From assembly GCF_902364365.1 (NCBI RefSeq), contig NZ_CABJDN010000002.1:252815-316814 (forward strand): a stretch of DNA of 64,000 bases. The letters run 5' to 3'. A model generated the notes under the pieces. That model ran no database searches and was not told the DNA's origin. It saw only the letters and a program-made list of their open reading frames with translations. Below, piece by piece: positions 39,679 to 48,809 of this stretch (position 1 is the stretch's first letter; every line of letters starts with the position of its first letter). The position numbers were made by a program, and so were the translations under genes. The DNA is from Bacteroides intestinalis. GTDB taxonomy: Bacteria > Bacteroidota > Bacteroidia > Bacteroidales > Bacteroidaceae.

Positions 39679-40203
39679 TCATCTTCTGGTCCGATGCCCT
39701 CGATTATTACGGTGTATACCGGAAGTACGCCTACGATGATTAGAAACCCGGTTTGCTTCCATCGCTCCTCCACCAATCATCACACCGAATGCAAGAACGA
39801 TTCCTCCCACAATCCATCCAAAGCGCCGCCAGATGTACCTATTTAGACTATCAATGACCATCGTTTTTATATCCATCACATTTGCAGGGGTGATCTCAGC
39901 TTTGCCCAGATAAGATTCCAACAATGAATATTTATCTTTGACAATTGTCCAATCAATATTCTCACCAACAGCCTGTGCTGAAGCAACTACATTTTCTACA
40001 TATTTTTTTGTTTTATTAGCGCCAATCAACGCTGTAAACTGAAAAGTCATAAAGAAAAGCCAAAAGACCCCTATGAGTCCACTAATCAAATAAGAGATAC
40101 CACATATTTTATGAGCAAGATACATCACAAAGCCTGAGAGTATTAATCCTATTAATAATCCCCAGAGCAAAGCAGAAATATAATTAAACAAAATATCCAT
40201 CAC
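39679..40203 (-). CDS. Small membrane protein heading the tubulin-like operon
   Basis: 174 residues. Two hydrophobic helices lie near the N terminus (about 8-30 and 35-60) and one at about 129-148 (GWIVGGIVLAFGVMIGGGAM). The last 25 residues are strongly basic (HRRRTSG, HRNNRGHRTRR). A soluble stretch of about 65 residues lies between. The basic end could contact nucleic acid, phospholipid or the acidic GTPase. It is the first gene of the operon, 44 bases before the tubulin-like gene. No family recognised. Confidence 0.6.
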   Translation of the reverse strand: MMDILFNYISALLWGLLIGLILSGFVMYLAHKICGISYLISGLIGVFWLFFMTFQFTALIGANKTKKYVENVVASAQAVGENIDWTIVKDKYSLLESYLGKAEITPANVMDIKTMVIDSLNRYIWRRFGWIVGGIVLAFGVMIGGGAMEANRVSNHRRRTSGIHRNNRGHRTRR

Positions 40204-40413
40204 TTAAACCCTACTTAGATATTGATTAACTACCAGACTCAATCCCTTCCTATTGATAAGAAACTCCAAGAGATTCTTCAATATTCGTTTAAAAAAAAAG
40301 ATATTGCAAATATATATATAATATTTAAAAAACAAGCAAAAGCTCAAAAAAATAAGTAAAAAATTAAGCAAGTAACCAGCAAAACAAAAATATAAAGAAT
40401 TATTTCTTTCCGA
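40204..40413 (-). promoter_or_regulatory. Promoter region of the tubulin-like operon
   Basis: On the minus strand TATATTTG (40314-40307) matches TAnnTTTG; TTTG at 40340-40337 lies 22 bases upstream, slightly longer than the usual 19. The predicted start leaves about 95 bases of leader. The remainder of this 210-base gap is A-rich with no other recognisable site. Confidence 0.55.
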
Positions 40414-42639
40414 TTACCTATTAAACAATTCGAACGTAAATTTTACACCCACTTCTTTATAATTCCAATTTTCAAAGCCGGCGAAAAAGCCAAAATCAAA
40501 GACATGTGTACCGATACCATAGCCCACTTCAATATAAGGTTTCAGACGAGGAACAAACAAAGCACCAAAATAAAGTCGCTCATTCAGTACATATTGGCTT
40601 ATTTTATTTAAATGAGGAATTATCAGGAAGGGAGCTTCATAAGTGACATGCCCCCTGAAATATCTGCGCGAGGAATTATACCAATACCTATCAAGCAATT
40701 GGAAAACTCCACCAAAATCGTCATTCCAACCTGTCGGAAGATTCGTACGCCGGAAATTCGCAAAATCAATAAAATAAACTCCGGTTTGTTCTGTAAAAGT
40801 ACCCCAACCCAACCGATAATAAAAATCGCGCATCAATCCCAATGGGATTGTATGTTGTAAGTCTATTTCAAATCGTTCATAATTATTTGAATTAGGCAAG
40901 ATTCCTTTAAAGCCGCGCTCCCAGTCCAATGATATTGTAGGATATTTGGAATGAAGATTTACTTTTCGATTACCATTCATATAATAATATTGTCCCGGAG
41001 TCCATGTCAAGCGTATTCCCGGAGCAAAACTATTATAAACACGGGGTAATTTGTCCAATACCTCCTCATCAATGTCAGGTGGTATGGAAGGCTGCCCGGA
41101 TTCAGTAGTGGAAGAAGTACCGGAATCTATCACAGTAGCCTTGCCTTTCGCCGTATCCCTACGCCGATGCATGGAAAGATTCAAATCCAAGGTCAAACCA
41201 TTGACAATCTCCCAACTATGCCTCATAATAAGGTAAAGATCTTTATAGTAATTCAGCCGGAGCCTACTCACGTCGAAAATACTGTCCGGAATATCTTTCA
41301 GCTCATCCAATATGGCACTACTATAAACACGGTTACCATCACCAAACTCCACATACAAAGAAGCCCCCTTACGAGGATTATAATCAAAACTCGACCTCAC
41401 CTGCCAGTAAAATTCTTTCTGTTTAAAGTTATAACCAGCTCCCGGGGAAATCTGCAAACGCCGATCACCTGAGAATAATTGGTTATACCTCAATGTCTGA
41501 CGATAGGAAAGCCCGTTCAACGCACTATAACCGAACATAAAAGGATTGATAATAGGAGAACCACGAAGCCTTCCGTAATTATTCAGATCCACTGTATAGT
41601 AATCTATCATCGCATCTCCCAAGTGTCCCCAAAACACCTTTCGCTTCTTGACAGGCGTAGAGTCGTTAAGTTGAGAATAAGTACGATAAAGTTCCTGTTC
41701 ATGAGCAGTCAGAGGAATAGGACGTACACGATTGAAATGAGCTGTATCGTAGCGGTACGCATCAGGTACCGCAGTCATTTTATAGATTCCCGATAAATCA
41801 TATTTGGAACCCGTTTTCCGCGTCAGATGGGCCGGTTTGCGCTGACGGATGTCCCGGTAATTAAGTGTTGCTACATAACTTCCGTCTATCAAATTTCCCA
41901 ACAAACGGAAAGTACCTGTAACATCATATTTCACAGGCAAGAACTCATCAGGTTCTCCTACTTCCCCCATTTTCAGCAGATTAGTAAAGCGAAACATCTC
42001 AGAACGGCCAGAGAAGCGGATTTCACGTATGCTCCATACATCAGTATTCACAATCATATACCCACCCACTAACTGATAGCTTCTGTTTTTGGGCATGAAA
42101 CGAATTTTATACTGACGATTATGAGAATCTCCCATAATAGAATCCACAAAATAGGTGTAATATTTTCTGGCATCCGAAGCTAAAGGGGAGAGGAGTTTAT
42201 CATATAGCAACGTGGAAGCATAAATATTTATGTGAAAATGTTCCATCAGGCGCCCATCGGCTTCCCAGAACCCTTTAGTAGTTCCCATGCTTGCCTTCAC
42301 TTCCTGTTCATAACGATTAGGAGCGGTGAAGTGGAGTTCACTATATGTTTCCATCATATATTCATGCATACCCTTTCTGGTACGGAACATGGTAGGCAAA
42401 TAATGGATAATGAAATTCCGCTTTTTCACATTCACCTTTCCTTTTATATAGAGTTCCGCATTATAGCTTTCTACTATATTTGCATAAAAGGGTGCGAAAT
42501 AGAAAACCCGTTCCATTACAGAGTCCGCCAGATGTTGCAGCTGCTTATCCCGCTCATCGACCGCATTTTCTGCATTGGCCTTTTGAAAAACGGAAAATAA
42601 AAGTCCGAGCCCTATCCATATATATATTAGATGTTTCAA
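40414..42639 (-). CDS. DUF5686-family outer-membrane protein
   Basis: 741 residues with a signal peptide (cleavage near ANAENA). The N-terminal third is soluble (HYLPTMFRTRKGMHEYMMETYSELHFTAPNRYE), like other DUF5686 proteins. The C-terminal half alternates polar and hydrophobic residues like beta-barrel strands and ends in an aromatic-rich strand (FGFFAGFENWNYKEVGVKFTFELFNR). These are large barrel proteins of the Bacteroidetes outer membrane, often annotated with a carboxypeptidase-like domain, which is not obvious here. A TATATTTG -7 element lies at 42672-42665. It stands apart from the tubulin-like operon, which has its own promoter. Function unknown. Confidence 0.8.
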   Translation of the reverse strand: MKHLIYIWIGLGLLFSVFQKANAENAVDERDKQLQHLADSVMERVFYFAPFYANIVESYNAELYIKGKVNVKKRNFIIHYLPTMFRTRKGMHEYMMETYSELHFTAPNRYEQEVKASMGTTKGFWEADGRLMEHFHINIYASTLLYDKLLSPLASDARKYYTYFVDSIMGDSHNRQYKIRFMPKNRSYQLVGGYMIVNTDVWSIREIRFSGRSEMFRFTNLLKMGEVGEPDEFLPVKYDVTGTFRLLGNLIDGSYVATLNYRDIRQRKPAHLTRKTGSKYDLSGIYKMTAVPDAYRYDTAHFNRVRPIPLTAHEQELYRTYSQLNDSTPVKKRKVFWGHLGDAMIDYYTVDLNNYGRLRGSPIINPFMFGYSALNGLSYRQTLRYNQLFSGDRRLQISPGAGYNFKQKEFYWQVRSSFDYNPRKGASLYVEFGDGNRVYSSAILDELKDIPDSIFDVSRLRLNYYKDLYLIMRHSWEIVNGLTLDLNLSMHRRRDTAKGKATVIDSGTSSTTESGQPSIPPDIDEEVLDKLPRVYNSFAPGIRLTWTPGQYYYMNGNRKVNLHSKYPTISLDWERGFKGILPNSNNYERFEIDLQHTIPLGLMRDFYYRLGWGTFTEQTGVYFIDFANFRRTNLPTGWNDDFGGVFQLLDRYWYNSSRRYFRGHVTYEAPFLIIPHLNKISQYVLNERLYFGALFVPRLKPYIEVGYGIGTHVFDFGFFAGFENWNYKEVGVKFTFELFNR

Positions 42640-42748
42640 ACGTAAATCCTCAAATTAGTTGGGACAAATATAGAAAAAAAGGTTGTAAAACGAAGGAATA
42701 GCTTTTTTTTTAATACATACCAAATACACACCTAATCCAGACCAAGCC

Positions 42749-42820
42749 CGTACCAACCCCGTGTCAAGACCGTACCAACTCCGTGTCAAGTCCAAATGTA
42801 TAGACACGGAGTTGGTACGG
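42749..42820. repeat. 22-bp tandem repeat plus inverted copy forming an 18-bp hairpin
   Basis: Two tandem 22-bp units starting CGTACCAAC[CT]CCGTGTCA lie at 42749-42770 and 42771-42792. A third copy is inverted: 42770-42787 and 42803-42820 are perfect 18-base complements with a 15-base loop. It sits between the divergent DUF5686 and glnN genes. It could be a dispersed palindromic repeat or a terminator-like structure; a T-tract is lacking. Confidence 0.7.
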
Positions 42821-42915
42821 ACCAGACTTGATCCTAATACGGCATTGATACTTCGGAGAGTAGAAACAACAAATATCACAATTTGCATATTTTGCAATAC
42901 AAGCAATCCTTTTCA

Positions 42916-42988
42916 GGGGGTACCTGCAAGAAAAATTGCATTATTTTCAAGAATACCCCCTAAAAAATAGGGGTACTTCCAGAAAAAA
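42916..42988. promoter_or_regulatory. Three copies of a GGGGTA motif upstream of glnN
   Basis: A related block appears three times: GGGGGTACCTGCAAGAAAAA (42916-42935, plus), its reverse complement form TTTTCAAGAATACCCCC (42944-42960), and GGGGTACTTCCAGAAAAAA (from 42970, plus). The last ends just before the glnN -7 element. Alternating orientation and closeness to the promoter suggest operator sites, possibly for nitrogen control. This is inference. Confidence 0.5.
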
Positions 42989-42992
42989 CATA

Positions 42993-43000
42993 TAATTTTG
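42993..43000 (+). promoter_or_regulatory. Promoter -7 element of glnN
   Basis: TAATTTTG matches TAnnTTTG, 31 bases before the chosen glnN start codon. There is no good TTTG at -33; the third GGGGTA motif occupies that place, which suggests activator dependence. Confidence 0.6.
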
Positions 43001-43030
43001 CGTCCAACAATCAACAAAAGGAAGACAAGT

Positions 43031-45220
43031 ATGTCAAAAATGAGATTCTACGCCTTGCAAGAGCTCGCCAACCGGCGCCCTCTTGAAGTTACTACCCCTT
43101 CGAACAAATTATCCGATTATTACGGAAGTCATGTGTTTGACCGCAAAAAAATGCAAGAGTACTTACCCCGGGAAGCTTACAAAGCTGTGACAGATGCCAT
43201 AGAAAAAGGTACCCCTATCAGTCGCGAAATAGCCGACCTGATAGCAAACGGTATGAAGAGTTGGGCAAAATCCCTGAATGTCACTCATTACACTCACTGG
43301 TTCCAGCCACTGACGGATGGTACTGCCGAAAAACATGACGGCTTTATCGAATTTGGAGAAAATTCAAATGTAATCGAGCGTTTCTCCGGCAAATTACTGA
43401 TCCAGCAGGAACCGGACGCTTCTTCTTTCCCTAACGGAGGCATACGTAATACGTTTGAAGCTCGCGGATATACCGCTTGGGATGTCTCTTCACCCGCTTT
43501 CGTTGTAGATACCACATTGTGTATTCCCACAATCTTTATCTCTTATACCGGTGAAGCACTGGACTATAAGACTCCATTACTGAAAGCACTAGGTGCTGTG
43601 GACAAGGCTGCCACGGAAGTATGCCAGTTATTCGATAAGAATGTAACCCGTGTATTCACGAATCTGGGATGGGAACAAGAATATTTCCTGGTAGATTCCG
43701 CCCTATACAATGCCCGTCCCGATCTTTGTCTGACCGGACGCACGCTTATGGGACATTCGTCTGCAAAAGACCAACAGTTGGAAGACCACTATTTCGGTTC
43801 TATCCCCCCACGGGTAACAGCTTTCATGAAAGAGCTGGAAATAGAATGCCACAAACTTGGAATTCCGGCAAAAACACGCCATAACGAAGTTGCCCCCAAC
43901 CAATTTGAATTGGCTCCAATCTTTGAGAACGCCAACCTTGCCAATGATCATAATCAGTTGGTAATGGACCTGATGAAGCGTATTGCCCGTAAACATAACT
44001 TTGCCGTGTTGCTACATGAGAAGCCTTACAGCGGTGTTAACGGTTCGGGAAAACATAATAACTGGTCACTCTGTACCGATACCGGAATCAACCTTTTTGC
44101 TCCCGGTAAGAATCCAAAAGGAAACATGCTTTTCCTCACTTTCCTGGTGAACGTATTAATGATGGTTTATAAGAACCAGAATTTGCTGCGTGCTTCTATT
44201 ATGAGTGCAGGTAACAGTCACCGTTTAGGTGCCAATGAAGCGCCGCCCGCTATTTTATCCATATTCTTGGGCAGACAGTTATCTGCCACTCTGGATGATA
44301 TAGTACGTCAGGTAGGAGACGATAAAATGACTGCCGAAGAAAAAACAACTCTTAAGTTGGGAATCGGACGTATTCCGGAAATTCTCCTCGATACGACAGA
44401 CCGTAACCGTACTTCTCCGTTTGCTTTCACCGGCAATCGTTTTGAATTCCGTGCAGCCGGTTCTTCATCCAACTGCGCAGCAGCCATGATTGCCATCAAT
44501 GCTGCTATGGCTAACCAGTTGAATGAATTCAAAGCATCCATCGACAAACTGATGGAAGAAGGAATTGGTAAAGATGAAGCCATTTTCCGCATTCTGAAAG
44601 AAACTATCATCGCTTCCGAAGCTATCCGTTTCGAAGGAGACGGCTACTCTGACCAATGGAAAGAAGAAGCCGCCCGCCGCGGACTGACTAATATTTGCCA
44701 TGTACCCGAAGCTCTGATGCACTATATGGACAACCAATCCCGCTCAGTATTGATCGGCGAACGTATCTTTAATGAAACGGAACTCGCCTGTCGTCTGGAA
44801 GTAGAATTGGAGAAATACACCATGAAAGTACAAATTGAGAGCCGCGTATTGGGTGACCTGGCCATCAATCACATTGTTCCCATAGCAGTCAGCTACCAAA
44901 ACCGCCTGCTGGAGAACCTGCTCGGACTCAAAGAAATCTTCTCTCCTGAAGAATACGAAGTACTAAGTGCCGATCGTAAAGAACTGATACGGGAAATTTC
45001 CAAGCGTGTAACTTCTATCAAAGTCCTTGTACGCGAAATGACCGAAGCCCGTAAAGTGGCCAATCATATGGATAGCTACAGAGATAAGGCTTTTGCCTAC
45101 GAAGAAAATGTACGCCCATATCTGGAAAAGATACGTGATCATATCGATCACCTTGAAATGGAGGTTGACGACGAGATTTGGCCGTTGCCGAAATATAGGG
45201 AATTGTTGTTCACAAAATGA
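43031..45220 (+). CDS. glnN: Glutamine synthetase type III
   Basis: 729 residues from the ATG at 43031 (MSKMRFYALQELANRRP), the usual length for Bacteroides GSIII; an in-frame ATG at 42998 would lie inside the promoter. It makes glutamine from glutamate, ammonia and ATP in the cytoplasm. Family blocks include NGGIRNTFEARGYTAWD, GWEQEYFLVD, RHNEVAPNQFELAPIFENANLANDHNQL, HEKPYSGVNGSGKHNNWSL, NSHRLGANEAPPAI and the C-terminal EMEVDDEIWPLPKYRELLFTK. GSIII forms dodecamers unlike GSI. Its stop codon lies inside the start of a repeat element (see 45216). Confidence 0.97.
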   Translation: MSKMRFYALQELANRRPLEVTTPSNKLSDYYGSHVFDRKKMQEYLPREAYKAVTDAIEKGTPISREIADLIANGMKSWAKSLNVTHYTHWFQPLTDGTAEKHDGFIEFGENSNVIERFSGKLLIQQEPDASSFPNGGIRNTFEARGYTAWDVSSPAFVVDTTLCIPTIFISYTGEALDYKTPLLKALGAVDKAATEVCQLFDKNVTRVFTNLGWEQEYFLVDSALYNARPDLCLTGRTLMGHSSAKDQQLEDHYFGSIPPRVTAFMKELEIECHKLGIPAKTRHNEVAPNQFELAPIFENANLANDHNQLVMDLMKRIARKHNFAVLLHEKPYSGVNGSGKHNNWSLCTDTGINLFAPGKNPKGNMLFLTFLVNVLMMVYKNQNLLRASIMSAGNSHRLGANEAPPAILSIFLGRQLSATLDDIVRQVGDDKMTAEEKTTLKLGIGRIPEILLDTTDRNRTSPFAFTGNRFEFRAAGSSSNCAAAMIAINAAMANQLNEFKASIDKLMEEGIGKDEAIFRILKETIIASEAIRFEGDGYSDQWKEEAARRGLTNICHVPEALMHYMDNQSRSVLIGERIFNETELACRLEVELEKYTMKVQIESRVLGDLAINHIVPIAVSYQNRLLENLLGLKEIFSPEEYEVLSADRKELIREISKRVTSIKVLVREMTEARKVANHMDSYRDKAFAYEENVRPYLEKIRDHIDHLEMEVDDEIWPLPKYRELLFTK

Positions 45221-45371
45221 TAATTTAGCGCGTAGCGCTAAATTAAGTGACGAGCTACAAGCTACCAGTAACAAGTTGCTGCGCTATAGCCCTAAAAACT
45301 ATTATATAGTAGCTTACGCTTACATGCCCAAAGGTACTTGTAGCTCGTAGCCCGTAGCTTGCCACTTAATT
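45216..45371. repeat. Imperfect palindromic repeat element after glnN
   Basis: The element starts AAATGATAATTTAGCG, overlapping the glnN stop codon. It contains a perfect 10-bp hairpin (AATTTAGCGC/GCGCTAAATT, 45222-45244) and longer imperfect arms: AATTAAGTGACGAGCTACAA from 45241 faces CGTAGCTTGCCACTTAATT ending 45371. The opening 16 bases are the same as those of the element at 63269. Such structures are common between Bacteroides genes and may act as terminators or mobile palindromic elements. Confidence 0.6.
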
Positions 45372-45443
45372 CCATATTTGAAAATTCCTGCCCGATTACT
45401 GCATCTTTTCGTGTCTTTTGTGCAATATTTAATTTTTTCTTTT

Positions 45444-45451
45444 TACATTTG
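45444..45451 (+). promoter_or_regulatory. Promoter -7 element of the Crp/Fnr gene
   Basis: TACATTTG matches TAnnTTTG 28 bases before the start codon; TTTG at 45417-45420 lies 23 bases upstream, longer than ideal. Confidence 0.55.
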
Positions 45452-45479
45452 TGCTGTATAACACAGTTTTGCAGCAGTT

Positions 45480-46181
45480 ATGGTAAAAATGAATTTGTCA
45501 GACGTGAATGTTCCGGAGCTGATAGCCGATATGTGGGAGCCCCTGAATGAAGAGCAGCGAGAATTTCTCGCGAACCATTTTACGCTCCAGAATTATAAGA
45601 AAAATGAGGTCATTCACTGCGAAGGTGAGACTCCGAAATATCTCATGTGCCTCTTGAACGGAAAGGTCAAGATTTACAAGGATGGCGTTGGCGGCAGAAG
45701 CCAGATTATCCGCATGATTAAGCCTGTAGAATATTTCGGTTATCGCGCCTATTTTGCCAAAGAAGACTATGTTACTGCTGCTGCTGCTTTCGAACCCTCT
45801 CTTATTTGCCTGATACCAATGAGCGCTATCACAACATTGGTTTCACAAAACAATGATCTTGCCATGTTCTTCATCAAGCAATTATCTATCGACCTGGGAA
45901 TTGCAGACGAGCGTACCGTCAACCTAACACAGAAACACATTCGCGGAAGACTGGCCGAATCACTTCTTTTCCTCAAAGAAAGTTATGGACTGGAAGAAGA
46001 CGGTTCCACCCTCAGTATTTATCTCTCACGCGAAGATCTGGCAAACCTGTCTAATATGACAACCTCCAATGCTATCCGTACCTTATCACAATTCGCTACC
46101 GAACGCCTTATCACGATTGATGGACGGAAAATAAAGGTCATCGATGAGGAAAAACTGAAGAAAATAAGTAAAATAGGATAA
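45480..46181 (+). CDS. Crp/Fnr-family transcription regulator
   Basis: 233 residues. The N-terminal cyclic-nucleotide-binding-type beta barrel spans about 22-140 (HFTLQNYKKNEVIHCEGETPKYLMCLLNGKVKIYKDG), then a dimer helix and a C-terminal winged helix-turn-helix (LSREDLANLSNMTTSNAIRTLSQFATERLI). No cluster-ligating cysteine set like that of FNR is present, and the cAMP-contacting residues of CRP are not obvious, so the effector is unknown. The GH20 gene follows on the same strand 91 bases later, but it need not be the target. Confidence 0.9.
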   Translation: MVKMNLSDVNVPELIADMWEPLNEEQREFLANHFTLQNYKKNEVIHCEGETPKYLMCLLNGKVKIYKDGVGGRSQIIRMIKPVEYFGYRAYFAKEDYVTAAAAFEPSLICLIPMSAITTLVSQNNDLAMFFIKQLSIDLGIADERTVNLTQKHIRGRLAESLLFLKESYGLEEDGSTLSIYLSREDLANLSNMTTSNAIRTLSQFATERLITIDGRKIKVIDEEKLKKISKIG

Positions 46182-46272
46182 AGGATAGTGATTGTCTTCC
46201 CCCTAAAGGCAATTACTGTTTTTTCCTCTTTCCTGTTTTACCCTATTTATAAACTTAACACACATAAATGCC

Positions 46273-48717
46273 ATGAAAAAAGGATTAAGTGCTTTGCTAT
46301 TAGCAAGCCTGCTGTGTGCCTCCTCCGGCTGTCAGCAAAATCAAAAAGAGGTAGTGAACGAGTATAACATCGTTCCGATGCCCAATCAAATGACTCCTCA
46401 AGAGGGACGTTTTCAACTGAGTAATAAAGTATCTGTCGCCACTGCCAGTTGCACTCCGGAAGTACAAGCCATTGCAGATAGCTTGATCGCCCGTATCCAA
46501 TTGACCTCCGGTATCTCTTTGCAAAGTAACCCGCAAGAAAATCCGGAACAACCTGATATACGTTTCGTTACGGAAGATGGAATGCCTAAAGAAGGATACA
46601 AGCTTTCTATCACTCCAAATGAAATCACCCTTTCAGCATCCCATCCCAACGGTTTCTTTTATGGAGTACAGACTATGTACCAACTGTTGCCGCCTGCTGT
46701 TTATGGAAAAGCAACAGTGAAACGTGCTAACTGGTCTCTACCCGCCGTCGAAATAGAAGATTCTCCCCGTTTTCCTTACCGCGGTTTGATGCTGGATGTT
46801 TGCCGCCACTTCTCCACCACCGATTATATTTATAAATTCATCGATATGCTTGCCATGCATAAGATGAATATCTTCCACTTCCACCTGACAGATGACCAGG
46901 GCTGGCGAATAGAAATCAAGAAATACCCGAAACTACAGGAAGTAGGTTCAAAACGGAAAGAGACACTGATAGACTACTACTATGTAAACTGGCCGCAAAT
47001 CTTCGATGGAAAAGAACATGGCGGATACTATACCCAAGAGGAAATTAAAGATATAGTAGCCTATGCAGCAAGTAAGTATATCACTGTCATTCCCGAAATA
47101 GAAATGCCGGGACATGCTATTGCAGCACTTGCCTCCTACCCTGAACTGTCTTGCAGACCGGATACGACATACGAAGTAACCGGCACATGGGGTGTGTTCG
47201 AAGAAGTCTTCTGTCCCAAAGAAGAAACATTCCAATTCCTGGAAGGTGTATTGGATGAAGTTATAGAATTGTTCCCCAGTTCATATATTCATATTGGCGG
47301 TGACGAATGTCCCAAGGATGCCTGGATGAAATGCGCACATTGCCAAGGATTAATCAAAGAGTTAGGTCTGAAAGACGACATCACTCCGAATGCCATTGAC
47401 GGTAAGAAGCATACGAAAGAAGAAAAGCTGCAAAGTTACTTCATCACCCGTATGGAAAAATACCTCAACAGTAAAGGACGAAATATCATAGGCTGGGATG
47501 AAATCCTGGAAGGCGGACTGGCTCCCAATGCAACAGTCATGTCCTGGCGCGGTGTAGAAGGCGGTATCACAGCTGCCAAAGCCGGGCATGATGCAATTAT
47601 GACTCCGAGTCCGTACGCTTATCTGGACCAGTACCAGGAGGAACCGGAAACTGCACCGACTACTATCGGTGGATATAATACACTTAAGAAAACATATAGT
47701 TATAATCCTGTTCCCGATGATGCGGAAGAATTGATAAAGAAACATATTATCGGTGTGCAAGGTAATATCTGGAACGAATATATGCAGAATGACGAACGCC
47801 GTGACTACCAAGCATTCCCCCGTGCCGTAGCTTTGGCAGAAACAGGCTGGACGCAGAACAGCAGAAAAAACTGGAACAGTTTCCGGAACCGCATGGTAGA
47901 AGATTTCGAACGTATGGATGTTATCAATGTGAAAGCTTGCCGTAATTTCTTTGATGTAAACATCAACACTCATGTATACGACGGAACATTGAAAGCTGTG
48001 CTGGAAACATTCTATCCGGATGCTGAAATCAGATACACAACGGATGGAAGTGCGCCGACTGCCAAATCCGAACTTTACACACAACCCTTTATCTGGGAAG
48101 GCAATATAGACTTACAGGCGGCGACCTTCAAAGATGGTAAGATGCTTGGGAAAGTAAACGGTAAGAAACTGTATGCAAACCTGATAAGCGGAAAACGATA
48201 CACTACCACTCCTCATTGGGGCTGGATGAGTGGAGATATCTTCGGAGAAAACGATGTATTGGGCACAGATACCACTACACTGGGATTGACCAATGGAAAA
48301 CGAGGTAATATCGCTTCTTTCACACCGTGGGTGGCTTTTAAGCTGAACGAGAAAAACAACAATGAACTCGTATTCTCTGTAGATATGGAGAAACCGATCA
48401 CTATCAGTAAGATTGTTTTCGGTACACTTTATAACCCTGCTTTCCGTGTTCTGCCTGCAAGTGCAGCTCGCGTAGAGGTATCAACTGACGGTAAGGAATT
48501 TAAGGAAATAGCTCAGGCATCCTATACTCGAGAATATCCGGAACATGGCAGAAAAATGTTCACCGACGCTCTGGAATGTACGCCTACCAAAGCACGTTAC
48601 ATCAAAGTGACATTGAAGAGTGGTGGAACATTGCGTAATGGCATCGACTGCCGGAAAGATTCACCGGAAGATATAATTCCTTCAGACTTATATGTAGATG
48701 AGATAGAAGTATATTAA
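46273..48717 (+). CDS. GH20 beta-N-acetylhexosaminidase lipoprotein
   Basis: 814 residues. The lipobox is CASSGC (Cys20). Next are a GH20b-type N-terminal domain (about 33-165), the GH20 barrel (PRFPYRGLMLDVCRHF, MHKMNIFHFHLTDDQGWRIEIK, PEIEMPGHA) with the catalytic Asp-Glu pair in HIGGDECPKDAW near residue 340, a chitobiase-type C-terminal domain (DGSAPTAKSELYTQPF), and a final discoidin-like (F5/8C) beta sandwich. It removes terminal GlcNAc/GalNAc from host glycans or peptidoglycan-type chains by substrate-assisted catalysis, outside the cytoplasm. Confidence 0.95.
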   Translation: MKKGLSALLLASLLCASSGCQQNQKEVVNEYNIVPMPNQMTPQEGRFQLSNKVSVATASCTPEVQAIADSLIARIQLTSGISLQSNPQENPEQPDIRFVTEDGMPKEGYKLSITPNEITLSASHPNGFFYGVQTMYQLLPPAVYGKATVKRANWSLPAVEIEDSPRFPYRGLMLDVCRHFSTTDYIYKFIDMLAMHKMNIFHFHLTDDQGWRIEIKKYPKLQEVGSKRKETLIDYYYVNWPQIFDGKEHGGYYTQEEIKDIVAYAASKYITVIPEIEMPGHAIAALASYPELSCRPDTTYEVTGTWGVFEEVFCPKEETFQFLEGVLDEVIELFPSSYIHIGGDECPKDAWMKCAHCQGLIKELGLKDDITPNAIDGKKHTKEEKLQSYFITRMEKYLNSKGRNIIGWDEILEGGLAPNATVMSWRGVEGGITAAKAGHDAIMTPSPYAYLDQYQEEPETAPTTIGGYNTLKKTYSYNPVPDDAEELIKKHIIGVQGNIWNEYMQNDERRDYQAFPRAVALAETGWTQNSRKNWNSFRNRMVEDFERMDVINVKACRNFFDVNINTHVYDGTLKAVLETFYPDAEIRYTTDGSAPTAKSELYTQPFIWEGNIDLQAATFKDGKMLGKVNGKKLYANLISGKRYTTTPHWGWMSGDIFGENDVLGTDTTTLGLTNGKRGNIASFTPWVAFKLNEKNNNELVFSVDMEKPITISKIVFGTLYNPAFRVLPASAARVEVSTDGKEFKEIAQASYTREYPEHGRKMFTDALECTPTKARYIKVTLKSGGTLRNGIDCRKDSPEDIIPSDLYVDEIEVY

Positions 48718-48718
48718 T

Positions 48719-48765
48719 AAAAAGAAAGCTCCGGATTGTGAATGATAATCCGGAGCTTTCTTTTT
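48719..48765. terminator. Strong bidirectional terminator between GH20 and trxB
   Basis: A perfect 19-bp stem begins at 48719 (core GAAAGCTCCGGATT) and pairs with 48747-48765, with a 9-base loop. It has A-runs before and T-runs after, so it works in both directions for the convergent genes. Confidence 0.9.
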
Positions 48766-48809
48766 ATACTATTTTGCTATCCACAAGGGAAGCATTTCTT
48801 TACGCTACT

